Source: Fen-1258 sp964449775 (GTDB lineage Bacteria > Bacteroidota > Ignavibacteria > Ignavibacteriales > Melioribacteraceae). Taken from it: 64,000 nucleotides of DNA. Numbering within the stretch: the stretch's first letter is position 1; each line of letters opens with the position of its first letter. Below the pieces are notes generated by a model that was given only the letters and a program-made list of their open reading frames with translations, ran no database searches and was not told where the DNA came from. Of this stretch, positions 51,690 through 61,007 are shown in pieces. Made by a program: the position numbers and the translations under genes. The stretch is taken from NCBI GenBank assembly GCA_964449775.1, contig CAYVBQ010000019.1:1-64000 (forward strand). The letters run 5' to 3'.

Positions 51690-52607
51690 TTGGAAAAAGG
51701 GAAAAACACCAGAGCTTATCTTGCACTTGCTTCTATTTATATAGTATGGGGAACGACATATCTCGCAATCAAAATTGGTGTTGAGAACCTACCGCCGGTT
51801 TTGTTTACCGGTTTGCGATGGATCGTTGCGGGACCAATAATGTTAATGCTTCTTTTATTAAAGAAATATAGACTGCCGAATAAAAATGATATGCTTCATC
51901 TTGGCATCAGCGGACTTTTATTACTCGGTGGAGGCAATGGTTTAGTCGTTTATGCCGAACAGTCGGTACCGAGCGGATTAACAGCGTTGCTCATCACAAC
52001 AGTTCCATTTTGGGTTGTTGGAATAGAGGCAATTCTTCCGCAAGGGAAAAGAATTAATCTAACAATAATTGCCGGGTTGATTCTTGGTTTATTGGGTGTA
52101 TCATTGATCTTTGGTGGAGATTTAAAAAGTCTTTTCGATTCATCCCATATTAGTGGTGTGATTGGATTGATGTTTGCGGTTTTTCTTTGGTCTGTAGGAA
52201 CACTTTATTCCAAATATAAAAAAGTCACAGTGCATCCGTTAATGGGTGCTGCTACACAAATGATAATTGCCGGCATTGTAATAACAGCGCTTGGTTTAAT
52301 CCTTGGGGAAGGAAGTAATTTTCATTTTACCACTTCTGGTTTTTATGCCTATCTGTATTTAGTAATATTTGGTTCTCTGATTGGCTATGGTTCTTACATC
52401 TATGCGATTGCACATTTACCAATTTCACTTGTCACAACTTATGCATATGTAAACCCAATCATCGCACTATTCCTTGGCTGGCTTGTTCTCGATGAGCAGA
52501 TTTCTATATGGCTTGTTCTTGCTGCGGCTATAATACTTATTGGTGTTACATTAGTAAAAAAAGGAAGTGAAAAGAATTTAATAAAGGGTGGTTCAGAGAA
52601 CAGCTAA
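51690..52607 (+). CDS. EamA-family (DMT) transporter
   Basis: 305 aa, ten membrane helices in two EamA halves (V-W-G-T-T-Y-L-A-I-K in the first, Y-A-Y-V-N-P-I-I-A-L-F-L-G in the second). Exports or imports small metabolites such as amino acids. The start is a TTG with GGGA upstream; the next in-frame Met would remove the first helix. Confidence 0.88.
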   Translation: MEKGKNTRAYLALASIYIVWGTTYLAIKIGVENLPPVLFTGLRWIVAGPIMLMLLLLKKYRLPNKNDMLHLGISGLLLLGGGNGLVVYAEQSVPSGLTALLITTVPFWVVGIEAILPQGKRINLTIIAGLILGLLGVSLIFGGDLKSLFDSSHISGVIGLMFAVFLWSVGTLYSKYKKVTVHPLMGAATQMIIAGIVITALGLILGEGSNFHFTTSGFYAYLYLVIFGSLIGYGSYIYAIAHLPISLVTTYAYVNPIIALFLGWLVLDEQISIWLVLAAAIILIGVTLVKKGSEKNLIKGGSENS

Positions 52608-52639
52608 ACCCGGTAAAAATTTAGATGTTCTCCGAATCA

Positions 52640-53077
52640 TTAATTGATGTTGATTAAAAGATACCCTTTTTCTGTTTTGATAAAAGAAAATGCTGTTACA
52701 AGTTTTTGTTCGCCGCTAATAAAATTTACTTCGATTATATAATTTTCATTTGGTCCGTCTTTTTTTGTCTCAAATTTTCCGAACTCATGTTTTGAACTCA
52801 AATCCAGAAGAGCAGAGATTTTTTTACAAACTCTTTTTACTTGATAGAACTCATCTTTGTTGGCGGCATCAAAAGCATCTTTTTGATTTCTGGATTTATC
52901 ATCTCCATCGTATGCAATTAATGCGGAAGCTTTTTCATAAACTTTTGCCTTGCTGAAATCAAAAAGATTGTTCAAAGTACTTTTAACAGCGGCTTCTGCC
53001 CCTTGAGCATAAATCATTTTTGAACCAGAAGAGAAAACAATTAAGAGTATCAATCCTAGTGCTAATGTACGTTTCAT
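52640..53077 (-). CDS. Small secreted protein, unknown
   Basis: 145 aa. A signal peptide (residues 1-24, ending Y-A-Q-G), then a mixed alpha/beta chain ending in a strand-rich region (Y-I-I-E-V-N-F-I-S-G, F-S-F-I-K-T-E-K-G-Y-L-L-I-N-I-N) reminiscent of NTF2/DUF4440-like folds. No recognised family. AAAGGAG in front of the start. Confidence 0.6.
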   Translation of the reverse strand: MKRTLALGLILLIVFSSGSKMIYAQGAEAAVKSTLNNLFDFSKAKVYEKASALIAYDGDDKSRNQKDAFDAANKDEFYQVKRVCKKISALLDLSSKHEFGKFETKKDGPNENYIIEVNFISGEQKLVTAFSFIKTEKGYLLININ

Positions 53078-53223
53078 TTTAACTCCTTTCGAAATAATGT
53101 CTACTTATTACTACGCATTCTGTTCAGTCTTAGCGAAAATAATTTTCATTAATTCAACTATTCTTTAATTTCAGTCTCATTTTTGCATAGTTGTACTCTA
53201 AAGGGTCAACATTGATGCCACGA

Positions 53224-53997
53224 TTAAAATGTGAAATGTTTTATCGCCTCACCTTGACTGCCAATTTCAGTCATTGCTTCAATTCCGATATTTAGATGAA
53301 GATCTACAAAATTATGAGTAACTGATTTATCAGATTCCTCGGTTTTAATTCCTTCCGGGAACATCGGCAAATCGGAAACAAGTAAAAGAGCACCGCGGGC
53401 AATTTGATTTGCATAACCGACTATAAAGATAGTTGCGGTCTCCATATCAATTCCAATCGCACCCAGTTTTCTTAAATAATTTTTGAAATCCTCATCCCAT
53501 TCCCAAAGCCGGCGGTTTGTAGTGTAGATAACCCCGGTTCTATACTCAACATTTTTTGATACTATTTTATCGGAAACAAATTTGTGCAGTTTGAAAGAAG
53601 GAAGTGCCGGAACCTCGGCAGGAAGATAATCATTACTTGTTCCTTCACCCCTTATTGCAGCTATGGGAAGAATAAAATGACCAATCTCGGTTGAAGTCTT
53701 TAACCCGCCGCATTTACCAAGAAATAGAACACCTTTTGGCTGACGCGCAAGAAGTAAATCCATCACAGTAGCAGCATTAGCAGAACCAATTCCGAAATTT
53801 ATGATTGAAAGCCCTGCACTGTTGGTTGCTGATTGCATTGGTTTGCCAATACCCTGAACGTCGCAATTAAATTTTTCAGCAAACTTTGTAACATAATTTT
53901 GAAAATTTGTTAACAACAAATAATCGCCAAAGTCATCAATATTGGTCCCAGTGTACCTTGGAAGCCAGTTTTGAGCTATCTCTAATTTAGTTTTCAT
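53224..53997 (-). CDS. amn: AMP nucleosidase
   Basis: 257 aa, the short form common in Bacteroidota. The phosphorylase-fold motifs G-K-C-G-G-L and G-I-D-M-E-T-A-T are present. Hydrolyses AMP to adenine and ribose 5-phosphate. Lies 16 bp from the PAP2 gene. Confidence 0.9.
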   Translation of the reverse strand: MKTKLEIAQNWLPRYTGTNIDDFGDYLLLTNFQNYVTKFAEKFNCDVQGIGKPMQSATNSAGLSIINFGIGSANAATVMDLLLARQPKGVLFLGKCGGLKTSTEIGHFILPIAAIRGEGTSNDYLPAEVPALPSFKLHKFVSDKIVSKNVEYRTGVIYTTNRRLWEWDEDFKNYLRKLGAIGIDMETATIFIVGYANQIARGALLLVSDLPMFPEGIKTEESDKSVTHNFVDLHLNIGIEAMTEIGSQGEAIKHFTF

Positions 53998-54012
53998 AAG
54001 TTCCTTTACTTT

Positions 54013-54606
54013 TTATCTGAATTCAACTCTTTCATACCTGTCTGTAATCTTTGTTTTACGTTGTATGAAAAGACTATCAATTTTGATTACAAGAAAAGCA
54101 AATATATAACCAAAGAACAATCCAATAAGTGCACCACCAACAACGTCCGATGGATAATGTACTCCAACATATGGTCTTGAGAATGCTTGCAATATCGCGA
54201 CAATAAAAAATGACCACTTCAACTTTGGAAAAAGTTTTGTAAAAAACATCGCAACTGCAAAGTTGTTTACTGCATGAGAAGAGGGAAAAGAAAAAGATTC
54301 TGTACATGTTACAAGAACGTTTAAATTGGTAAAGACATTACAAGGTCTCACTCTTGCGAAAAGATTTTTCAAAAAGAAACTACTGAATTGATCCGTCGTA
54401 ATAATCAAAATAAATAAAGCAATTGAGGCAATTCTTCCAATCTTTCCACCCTTAATTACTAGAATAAGAAATAGAATAATATAAGCAACATACCAATTCT
54501 TCACTTCAGTAATAAATGGGAAAAATTTATCAAGCAGAGGATTTGATAAAGTATTATTAATAAAGTGAAGTAACCATGTATCTATACTATAAAAAAAATC
54601 CAACAT
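54013..54606 (-). CDS. PAP2-family membrane phosphatase
   Basis: 197 aa, five to six helices. The three phosphatase motifs are K-N-L-F-A-R-V-R-P, F-P-S-S-H-A, and S-R-P-Y-V-G-V-H-Y-P-S-D. Candidate substrates are undecaprenyl pyrophosphate or phosphatidyl phosphates. Confidence 0.9.
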   Translation of the reverse strand: MLDFFYSIDTWLLHFINNTLSNPLLDKFFPFITEVKNWYVAYIILFLILVIKGGKIGRIASIALFILIITTDQFSSFFLKNLFARVRPCNVFTNLNVLVTCTESFSFPSSHAVNNFAVAMFFTKLFPKLKWSFFIVAILQAFSRPYVGVHYPSDVVGGALIGLFFGYIFAFLVIKIDSLFIQRKTKITDRYERVEFR

Positions 54607-54714
54607 CTTTTCGCCTAAGTGTTATCTGTTAGTTTGATTATTAGATCAATTTTCTTTATTTAACTGCTGAAAATTTTGCTACTTTAGAAATAATGAACTA
54701 ATGGAACTTCGGAA

Positions 54715-54834
54715 ATGTATGATAATCTGACCGAATCCAACGAAAAATTACGAAAAAAATATAAAACCTACTTAAAAAATTCAATAAAGGAAGCGTGGAC
54801 TCGAATAAAAATTTTAAAAGTACAGGAGAGTTGA
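54715..54834 (+). CDS. Possible 39-codon leader ORF overlapping the kinase start
   Basis: ATG 54715 to TGA 54834 codes for a lysine-rich helical peptide (M-Y-D-N-L-T-E-S-N-E-K-L-R-K-K...), overlapping the kinase start by 40 bp in another frame. GGAA precedes it. Might couple translation of the kinase; no homologue is known. Confidence 0.25.
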   Translation: MYDNLTESNEKLRKKYKTYLKNSIKEAWTRIKILKVQES

Positions 54835-57044
54835 AGAGATTCGAGTACTTTAAGGACGAGAGTAAGAAAGCACTAATTGCACCGTTCCAGGCGCTCGCAA
54901 AATTTACAGCTCTCGCTGGCATTATTGCGATGGTCTTCGAGGTGCGATATTTTTCATCTCATAGTATGGAAATTTATTTTTCCCGATTATCCGCTATAGT
55001 TATTGCCTTTTTACTTCTCGTAATTTCAAATTATAAGATTGGTAAAAAGCATCCCGTAATGCTTGTTCACATACTTCTTTTAACTATTATCTGTTCTTTT
55101 GGAGTAATGATTTTTCTTATTCCCAAAACTCTGATATTTAATTCGCACATCATCAGTTTAATAATTTTTACGGCAGCACTCTTTTTAAGCTGGGATGTTT
55201 CTAATCAGATCGTCGTTGCCATTTATTACAATATAGTCTTTGCGGCTTCAATATTATTTAACACCGAGCAGATGAAAATTTATATCCTCCCGAATATGCT
55301 TGAATCTGTTTTTCTTGTTTTGGTGATTAGTTTGATGGCAATTGTTGCAAGTTATATTAATTATAGACTTCGACACGAGAGTGTAGTAAAAACGTTTGAA
55401 GTCTCACAATCGGAAAAAAAATTCAGAAACTTATTTGAAAATTCTGTTGAGGGAATATTTCAATTTACACGCGAAGGAAAATTCGTTACGATAAACCCGG
55501 CATTAATCAAGATGTTTGGTTATACCTCTGAAGAAGAGATCAAAAAATTGGGGTTAGCAGAAGATGTTTTTAAGCGTAAAAGTGATTGGGAATTATTAAG
55601 TAAACTTCTGGAGAAACAGGGTAAAGTTAGAAACTTCCGGGTGCCATATAAGAAGAAAGACGGTGTTGAAATTACCGTGAGGATGAATGTTCGCACTTTT
55701 GAAGATGAGGAGAATAGTCAAATTATTTACGAAGGAAGTCTTCAAGATATTACTCAGCAGGTTCAGGCAGAAAACGAAAAACAGAAAGCGCTGGATGCTT
55801 TGCGCATAGAGAAGACTAAAGCAGATACAGCCGCAAAGAAGGCTCAGCAAGAGAGTAATTTTAAAACAAAATTTCTTGCTAATATGAGTCATGAAGTTCG
55901 TACTCCAATGAATTCTGTAATGGGTTTTTTAACTCTTATCGAGAACGATCTCTTTGAAGATAAAGATGAACTGAAAACGTTTGCGCGCGATGCACGCTTT
56001 GCTGCTGAATCATTGCTAGAGATCATCAATAATATTCTAGATATTTCAAAGATTGAAGCCGGTAAAATGGATCTTGATGAAATTGATTTCAATATCCGCG
56101 ATGAAGTTAACAAAGCACTTTCAATTGTAACTCAATCGGCAAAGACGAAAGGATTGAAACTGGAATACCTGGTCTCCGATTCAATTCCACAAAAAGTTTA
56201 TGGCGACCCGACACGCTACCGACAGATTATTCTAAACCTTCTAAGCAACTCTGTAAAATTCACAGATCAAGGGAAAATTGAATTAACGGTTGACGTGATA
56301 TCTAAAACAGAATCTATCATAGAAATATTGACAACTGTACAAGATACCGGTACTGGAATTCCAAGTGACAAACTTTCAGTTCTTTTCGAACCTTACATTC
56401 AAGTAAAGAGTAAAAAGGGAGCTAAAGAAGGAACAGGATTAGGTTTAGTTATTTCAAGAGAATTTGTAAAACTAATGCACGGAGAAATTAACGTAGAAAG
56501 CAAAGTGGGCTTAGGAAGCAAATTTTCATTCGATGCAAAAATGAAATTACAACCTAATGCGGTTTTCGATTCCATTACTCCGGAAGAAACTCAAATTGCT
56601 GTTCATGAAGAATTCCAATCTAAAATCGACGCACATAGCGGCGCTGAAATTAGAGCTGATTCTCAATCAAAAAACCGGATTCTTTTAGTAGAAGATAATC
56701 CGATAAGTCAAAATCTTGAAATGAAAATCTTGAAAGAAGTCGGTTATAACGTTGAAGCAGTTTCAAGCGGACATGATGCAATTCAGTCGGTAATGACGGG
56801 TTCATTTAATCTGATATTAATGGATGTTGAGATGACAGATATGGATGGCATCACTGCAACAAAAAAAATACGCTTACTCGAGGGTGCAGTATCGAAAATC
56901 CCAATCATTGCAGTAACCGCACATTCAAGTATGAAAGACAGAGAGAAATGTCTTGCTGCTGGTATGGATGATTATATTGCCAAACCAATTAACATACACT
57001 TCTTAAAAATCACAATTGATCAATGGCTAAACGCCAATAAGTAG
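54795..57044 (+). CDS. Hybrid sensor histidine kinase/response regulator
   Basis: 749 aa, GTG start with AAGGA 4-5 nt upstream. Membrane region ~35-195 with six helices, PAS ~210-325, coiled coil, HisKA with F-L-A-N-M-S-H-E-V-R-T-P-M-N, HATPase with D-T-G-T-G-I-P and G-T-G-L-G-L-V-I, and a C-terminal receiver with D in I-L-M-D-V-E-M-T-D. No periplasmic sensor domain. The output partner is not encoded next to it. Confidence 0.92.
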   Translation: MDSNKNFKSTGELKRFEYFKDESKKALIAPFQALAKFTALAGIIAMVFEVRYFSSHSMEIYFSRLSAIVIAFLLLVISNYKIGKKHPVMLVHILLLTIICSFGVMIFLIPKTLIFNSHIISLIIFTAALFLSWDVSNQIVVAIYYNIVFAASILFNTEQMKIYILPNMLESVFLVLVISLMAIVASYINYRLRHESVVKTFEVSQSEKKFRNLFENSVEGIFQFTREGKFVTINPALIKMFGYTSEEEIKKLGLAEDVFKRKSDWELLSKLLEKQGKVRNFRVPYKKKDGVEITVRMNVRTFEDEENSQIIYEGSLQDITQQVQAENEKQKALDALRIEKTKADTAAKKAQQESNFKTKFLANMSHEVRTPMNSVMGFLTLIENDLFEDKDELKTFARDARFAAESLLEIINNILDISKIEAGKMDLDEIDFNIRDEVNKALSIVTQSAKTKGLKLEYLVSDSIPQKVYGDPTRYRQIILNLLSNSVKFTDQGKIELTVDVISKTESIIEILTTVQDTGTGIPSDKLSVLFEPYIQVKSKKGAKEGTGLGLVISREFVKLMHGEINVESKVGLGSKFSFDAKMKLQPNAVFDSITPEETQIAVHEEFQSKIDAHSGAEIRADSQSKNRILLVEDNPISQNLEMKILKEVGYNVEAVSSGHDAIQSVMTGSFNLILMDVEMTDMDGITATKKIRLLEGAVSKIPIIAVTAHSSMKDREKCLAAGMDDYIAKPINIHFLKITIDQWLNANK

Positions 57045-57116
57045 ATTTATCCATTTCGGAACTGATTTTTTTTAAATAAGTTTGAACAACTCATTTAATA
57101 AACTCTAGGAATTAAT

Positions 57117-58337
57117 ATGCAAACACAAGACTACATTTTGCTGGAAGAAAAATACGGAGCCCACAATTATCATCCGCTTCCGGTTGTACTGTCTAAAGGC
57201 GAAGGCGTTTTTTTATGGGATGTTGAAGGGAAAAAATATTACGATTTTCTCTCTGCATATTCGGCAGTCAATCAAGGGCATTGTCACCCAAAAATAGTTA
57301 ATGCAATGATTGAACAGGCAAAGACATTAACACTAACATCAAGAGCTTTTTATAACGATACTCTTGGTACATACGAAAAATTCATAACTGAATTTTTTGG
57401 ATATGAAAAAGTGCTTCCAATGAATTCCGGTGCAGAAGCAGATGAAACAGCTCTCAAACTTTGCAGAAGATGGGCTTATGATAAAAAAGGCATTGCAGAA
57501 AATGAAGCTAAAATTATTGTATGTGAAGGAAATTTTCATGGAAGAACTATTACTGTAATTTCGATGTCAAATGATCCCGATTCCTACAAAGGATTCGGTC
57601 CCTTTACACCAGGATTTATCAAAATTCCTTACAATGATTTGAATGCTCTCGCAATAGCGCTGGAAGATCCGAATGTCGCCGGGTTTTTAGTAGAGCCAAT
57701 TCAAGGAGAAGCCGGCGTTTTTGTTCCTGAAGATGGATACATTTCAAAAGCATATGCAATGTGTAGATCAAAAAATGTTTTATTTATTGCAGATGAAGTT
57801 CAAACCGGATTAGCGAGAACCGGTAAAATGCTCGCTTGCGATCATGAAAATGTTAAACCCGATATTTTGATTTTAGGAAAAGCTCTCTCCGGTGGAACAA
57901 TGCCTATATCTGCTGTACTTGCCAATGATGAAGTGATGCTTGTAATTAAACCGGGTGAACATGGGTCAACGTTCGGCGGAAATCCATTGGCGGCAAAAGT
58001 TGCTGTTGCTGCTCTTCAAGTTCTAAAAGATGAAAAGTTAGCGGAGAATGCCGAGAGACTTGGAAAAATATTTCGTGAAGAAGTTGGAAAAATTAAATCT
58101 GATATGATTGAATTAATACGCGGTAAGGGATTATTAAACGCGATCGTCATCAAACCAAAAAATGGGAAAGAAGCATGGGATGTTTGTTTGAAGATGCGGG
58201 ATAACGGATTACTTGCAAAACCAACTCACGGTCATATTATTCGTTTTGCACCTCCATTGGTTATTACAGAAGAACAAGTTAGGGAGGCAGTTAAAATTAT
58301 TGAGAAGTCAATTAAAGAAATTAGCGAAGCGGTTTAA
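57117..58337 (+). CDS. rocD: Ornithine aminotransferase
   Basis: 406 aa, class III aminotransferase. P-M-N-S-G-A-E-A-D-E-T-A and the PLP lysine in L-G-K-A-L-S-G-G are present, and the N-terminal Y-G-A-H-N-Y-H-P-L-P-V-V is specific for RocD. Makes glutamate semialdehyde from ornithine. Its product is also the input for proline synthesis. Confidence 0.95.
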   Translation: MQTQDYILLEEKYGAHNYHPLPVVLSKGEGVFLWDVEGKKYYDFLSAYSAVNQGHCHPKIVNAMIEQAKTLTLTSRAFYNDTLGTYEKFITEFFGYEKVLPMNSGAEADETALKLCRRWAYDKKGIAENEAKIIVCEGNFHGRTITVISMSNDPDSYKGFGPFTPGFIKIPYNDLNALAIALEDPNVAGFLVEPIQGEAGVFVPEDGYISKAYAMCRSKNVLFIADEVQTGLARTGKMLACDHENVKPDILILGKALSGGTMPISAVLANDEVMLVIKPGEHGSTFGGNPLAAKVAVAALQVLKDEKLAENAERLGKIFREEVGKIKSDMIELIRGKGLLNAIVIKPKNGKEAWDVCLKMRDNGLLAKPTHGHIIRFAPPLVITEEQVREAVKIIEKSIKEISEAV

Positions 58338-58390
58338 TTTTCCGCTCTCACAAAACAGAAAAATTATTACTCAGTTACCAGGACAATAAA

Positions 58391-59221
58391 TTGAAAAAGA
58401 TATTTTCAACCTCACTCTTAATCATACTTCTTCCCACAATATTAGTTTTCGGTTGGGGAGATAAAGGGCATAAGATCATTACCGCTTTTGCAATGAAACA
58501 ATTACCCGCTCAAATGAAATTTTCTGATGAGTTCAAATCTGCTATTATAGAACATTCTGTGGATCCCGATAATCGTAAACGCGATGATAAATCGGAGGGA
58601 CCGAAGCATTTTATTGACATTGATTTCTATAAAGAATTTTCTGACGGAATTGTTATTATGTCACGTGATTCACTTAATAAATTGTATGGCGAGCAAGTTG
58701 TTACAAAGGAGGGAATTCTTCCGTGGGCAACAGAAACAACATACTATAGGTTGATGAAAGCATTCAAAGAAAAAGATAAGGATAAAGTTCTTTTATACGC
58801 TTCCGATCTTGCTCACTATGTTGGCGATGGACATCAACCGCTGCATGCTACAATAAACTATAACGGACAGCTCAGTGATCAAAAGGGGGTTCATTTTCGA
58901 TATGAGATTGAGATGGTAGATAAGTATTTGAACAGTATAGAAAAAAATTATGATGATCAAATTCCATATTACGTAAATAGCATTCCCAGCCTTATATTTG
59001 ATTACATAGTTGAAGCGAATAATTATGTTGAATTGATTTTATCCGCCGATAAGTTTGCAGCGAAGAAGACAGATGGAAAATTTGATAGTGAATATTACCG
59101 TTTGCTCTGGTTCAAAACAAAATATGTAACACTTAATGAAATTAATTCGGCTGCGTTAAGTTTGTCCTCATTAATTTATTCTGCATGGATGGACGCCGGT
59201 AAACCGATTTTAGAAAATTGA
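58391..59221 (+). CDS. Secreted S1/P1-type nuclease
   Basis: 276 aa. A signal peptide ends before W-G-D-K-G-H-K, where the N-terminal Trp is the zinc ligand of S1/P1 nucleases. Other zinc ligands: H-F-I-D-I-D, A-H-Y-V-G-D-G-H-Q-P-L-H. Starts with TTG, AGGA 7 nt upstream. Its stop overlaps the next start (TGATG). Confidence 0.9.
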   Translation: MKKIFSTSLLIILLPTILVFGWGDKGHKIITAFAMKQLPAQMKFSDEFKSAIIEHSVDPDNRKRDDKSEGPKHFIDIDFYKEFSDGIVIMSRDSLNKLYGEQVVTKEGILPWATETTYYRLMKAFKEKDKDKVLLYASDLAHYVGDGHQPLHATINYNGQLSDQKGVHFRYEIEMVDKYLNSIEKNYDDQIPYYVNSIPSLIFDYIVEANNYVELILSADKFAAKKTDGKFDSEYYRLLWFKTKYVTLNEINSAALSLSSLIYSAWMDAGKPILEN

Positions 59222-59769
59222 TGCAAACGAAAAAATTTGTTACAGTTTTCGGTAGTTCCATTCCCAAACCGGGTGATGATGAATACGAAACTGCATACCG
59301 GCTTGGGAAAAAGTTAGCCGCTAATAATCTGAATGTTTGCAGCGGTGGCTTTCAAGGAATTATGGATGCAGTTTCCAAAGGTGCAGTTGAAAATGGAGCC
59401 GAATCAATTGGTGTCACACTCGACATTTATAATTTCGCAGCAAGTAAACATCTCACCAGTCAAATTGAAACTCATTCGCTCTTCGAACGGTTAACAAAAT
59501 TAGTAGATATTGGGGATGCGTTTATTGTTTTGCAAGGCGGAACAGGAACTTTACTAGAACTTTCACTTGTGTGGGAATACCTGAATAAAGGAATGATTCC
59601 GCAAAAACCGATCGCGTGTCATAGCTCTTTATGGAATGAGATTACTACTATTATGGAAAAACAGATTGTCAAAGAGAAACGTAAAACCGGCTTGGTAAAA
59701 TGTTTTCAGAATATTGATGAATGTGCCGAATTTATAATTGCCAATCTTAAACGTGGCGCAGATTTTTAA
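59221..59769 (+). CDS. LOG-family protein (cytokinin riboside 5'-monophosphate phosphoribohydrolase-like)
   Basis: 182 aa. V-F-G-S-S-I-P, S-G-G-F-Q-G-I-M-D-A-V-S-K-G-A and the P-G-G-x-G-T-like V-L-Q-G-G-T-G-T-L-L-E are the LOG motifs (here QGGTGT). Releases the base from nucleotide monophosphates in characterised members. The 3' end overlaps the convergent glycosyltransferase by 23 bp. Confidence 0.85.
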   Translation: MQTKKFVTVFGSSIPKPGDDEYETAYRLGKKLAANNLNVCSGGFQGIMDAVSKGAVENGAESIGVTLDIYNFAASKHLTSQIETHSLFERLTKLVDIGDAFIVLQGGTGTLLELSLVWEYLNKGMIPQKPIACHSSLWNEITTIMEKQIVKEKRKTGLVKCFQNIDECAEFIIANLKRGADF

Positions 59770-60820
59770 TCTGCGCTGCCGCTTTCTCAAAAACCATATC
59801 CACCGATAATTCTTTAATACACTTGAACTTCACATCATCGCGAGAACAAATTAGTGGTTTGGGCGAATAGTAAAAACATGGTGAGCAATCAAGATTAAGT
59901 GAAGCAATTTGATGATCTGTTTGCCAGGGACGAATATAATTAGTGTTCGTGGGTCCAATAATTGCAATAACATTTAATTTCAGTGCGGAAGCAACGTGCA
60001 TCAAACTGGAATCATTTGTTATAAACAGATTGCACCGGTTTATAACTGCCGCTGTGTTGGTTAGCTTGAATGCATTAACCGCATGTGCATTGGGAGAGCC
60101 GATCTCTGCAATAATCATTTCTTTTAGTACTTCTTCTTCCCCTCCGCCAAAAATTAGAATCTTTGCATTGAATTTATCAATCAATCTTTTCCCGAGCTCT
60201 GCAAATTTAGTTAGTTCCCATCTGCGCTTATCGTGATTCTTTAATGAAGAACATCCCGGATGAAATCCAATTAAAAGATCATTTTTCTGAATTGACTTCT
60301 CTTTTAAGAATCCGTGCGCAAATTCTTCATCGTCATTTTGAAGATTAAGAAGTAATGGAGGAATATTGTTAATCTTTTTACCGATCAATTTTTCAACCAG
60401 GCGAATATTTTCTTCCACGTTGTGAAGATTATCATCCTCTTCAATTTGAGATGTATTTAAGAAACCAAAATTTGCAAAATCTTTCCGGAGATATTTTACA
60501 GCAACGCGATTTTCTGCACCAATAAGTCTTCCAATAATATTGTACACTCTTCTGTTTGAAGGATAAACATTAACGGTCGCTTGGTATTTATTTCTAAGAT
60601 TCAAAACATATCGAAGTGAATCAAGTTTCGTACTCTTGAGAAAATCGAAATGAAGTACTTTGGATAATTGCGGAAGTTTTTCATAAATATCCTTTACACC
60701 ATTGTACATTACAAGCGCATCAATATTAGCAGAAGGAAATTCTTCCTTGAGTCTTTGAAGCGCCGGAGTGAACATTAACGCATCACCTATACCTGATAAC
60801 GCGATGATAAGGATATTCAT
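59747..60820 (-). CDS. Glycosyltransferase family 9 (heptosyltransferase-like)
   Basis: 357 aa. I-L-I-I-A-L-S-G-I-G-D-A-L-M-F-T-P at the start, H-P-G-C-S-S-L-K and N-D-S-S-L-M-H-V-A-S-A-L in the second half are the GT9 signatures. Adds sugars to the lipopolysaccharide core in relatives. C-terminal F-Y-Y-S-P-K-P-L-I-C cysteine pair is common in this branch. Confidence 0.9.
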   Translation of the reverse strand: MNILIIALSGIGDALMFTPALQRLKEEFPSANIDALVMYNGVKDIYEKLPQLSKVLHFDFLKSTKLDSLRYVLNLRNKYQATVNVYPSNRRVYNIIGRLIGAENRVAVKYLRKDFANFGFLNTSQIEEDDNLHNVEENIRLVEKLIGKKINNIPPLLLNLQNDDEEFAHGFLKEKSIQKNDLLIGFHPGCSSLKNHDKRRWELTKFAELGKRLIDKFNAKILIFGGGEEEVLKEMIIAEIGSPNAHAVNAFKLTNTAAVINRCNLFITNDSSLMHVASALKLNVIAIIGPTNTNYIRPWQTDHQIASLNLDCSPCFYYSPKPLICSRDDVKFKCIKELSVDMVFEKAAAQIKNLRHV

Positions 60821-60844
60821 TATTTAGGTCATTTTATAAAAAGA

Positions 60845-60995
60845 GGTTGTCTCAAAAGATCGTTTGTCATCACGAGCACTTTCACTTCGTTCAGTATAAA
60901 CTCCGCGAAGTGATCTCATTTTTTTGATAAAAGACAAAAGATTGCTTCGTCGTAAACTCCTCGCAATGACTGTCTATATGACTTTTGAGACACCC
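60845..60995. repeat. 151-bp inverted-repeat element (GTCTCAAAAG type)
   Basis: Terminal arms GGTTGTCTCAAAAG (60845-60858) and CTTTTGAGACACCC (60982-60995) match at 13 of 14 positions in inverse orientation. The inside contains GTCATTGCGAGGAG / GAAGCAATC words typical of dispersed Bacteroidota intergenic repeats. Confidence 0.7.
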
Positions 60996-61007
60996 ACTTT
61001 TAGTTAA

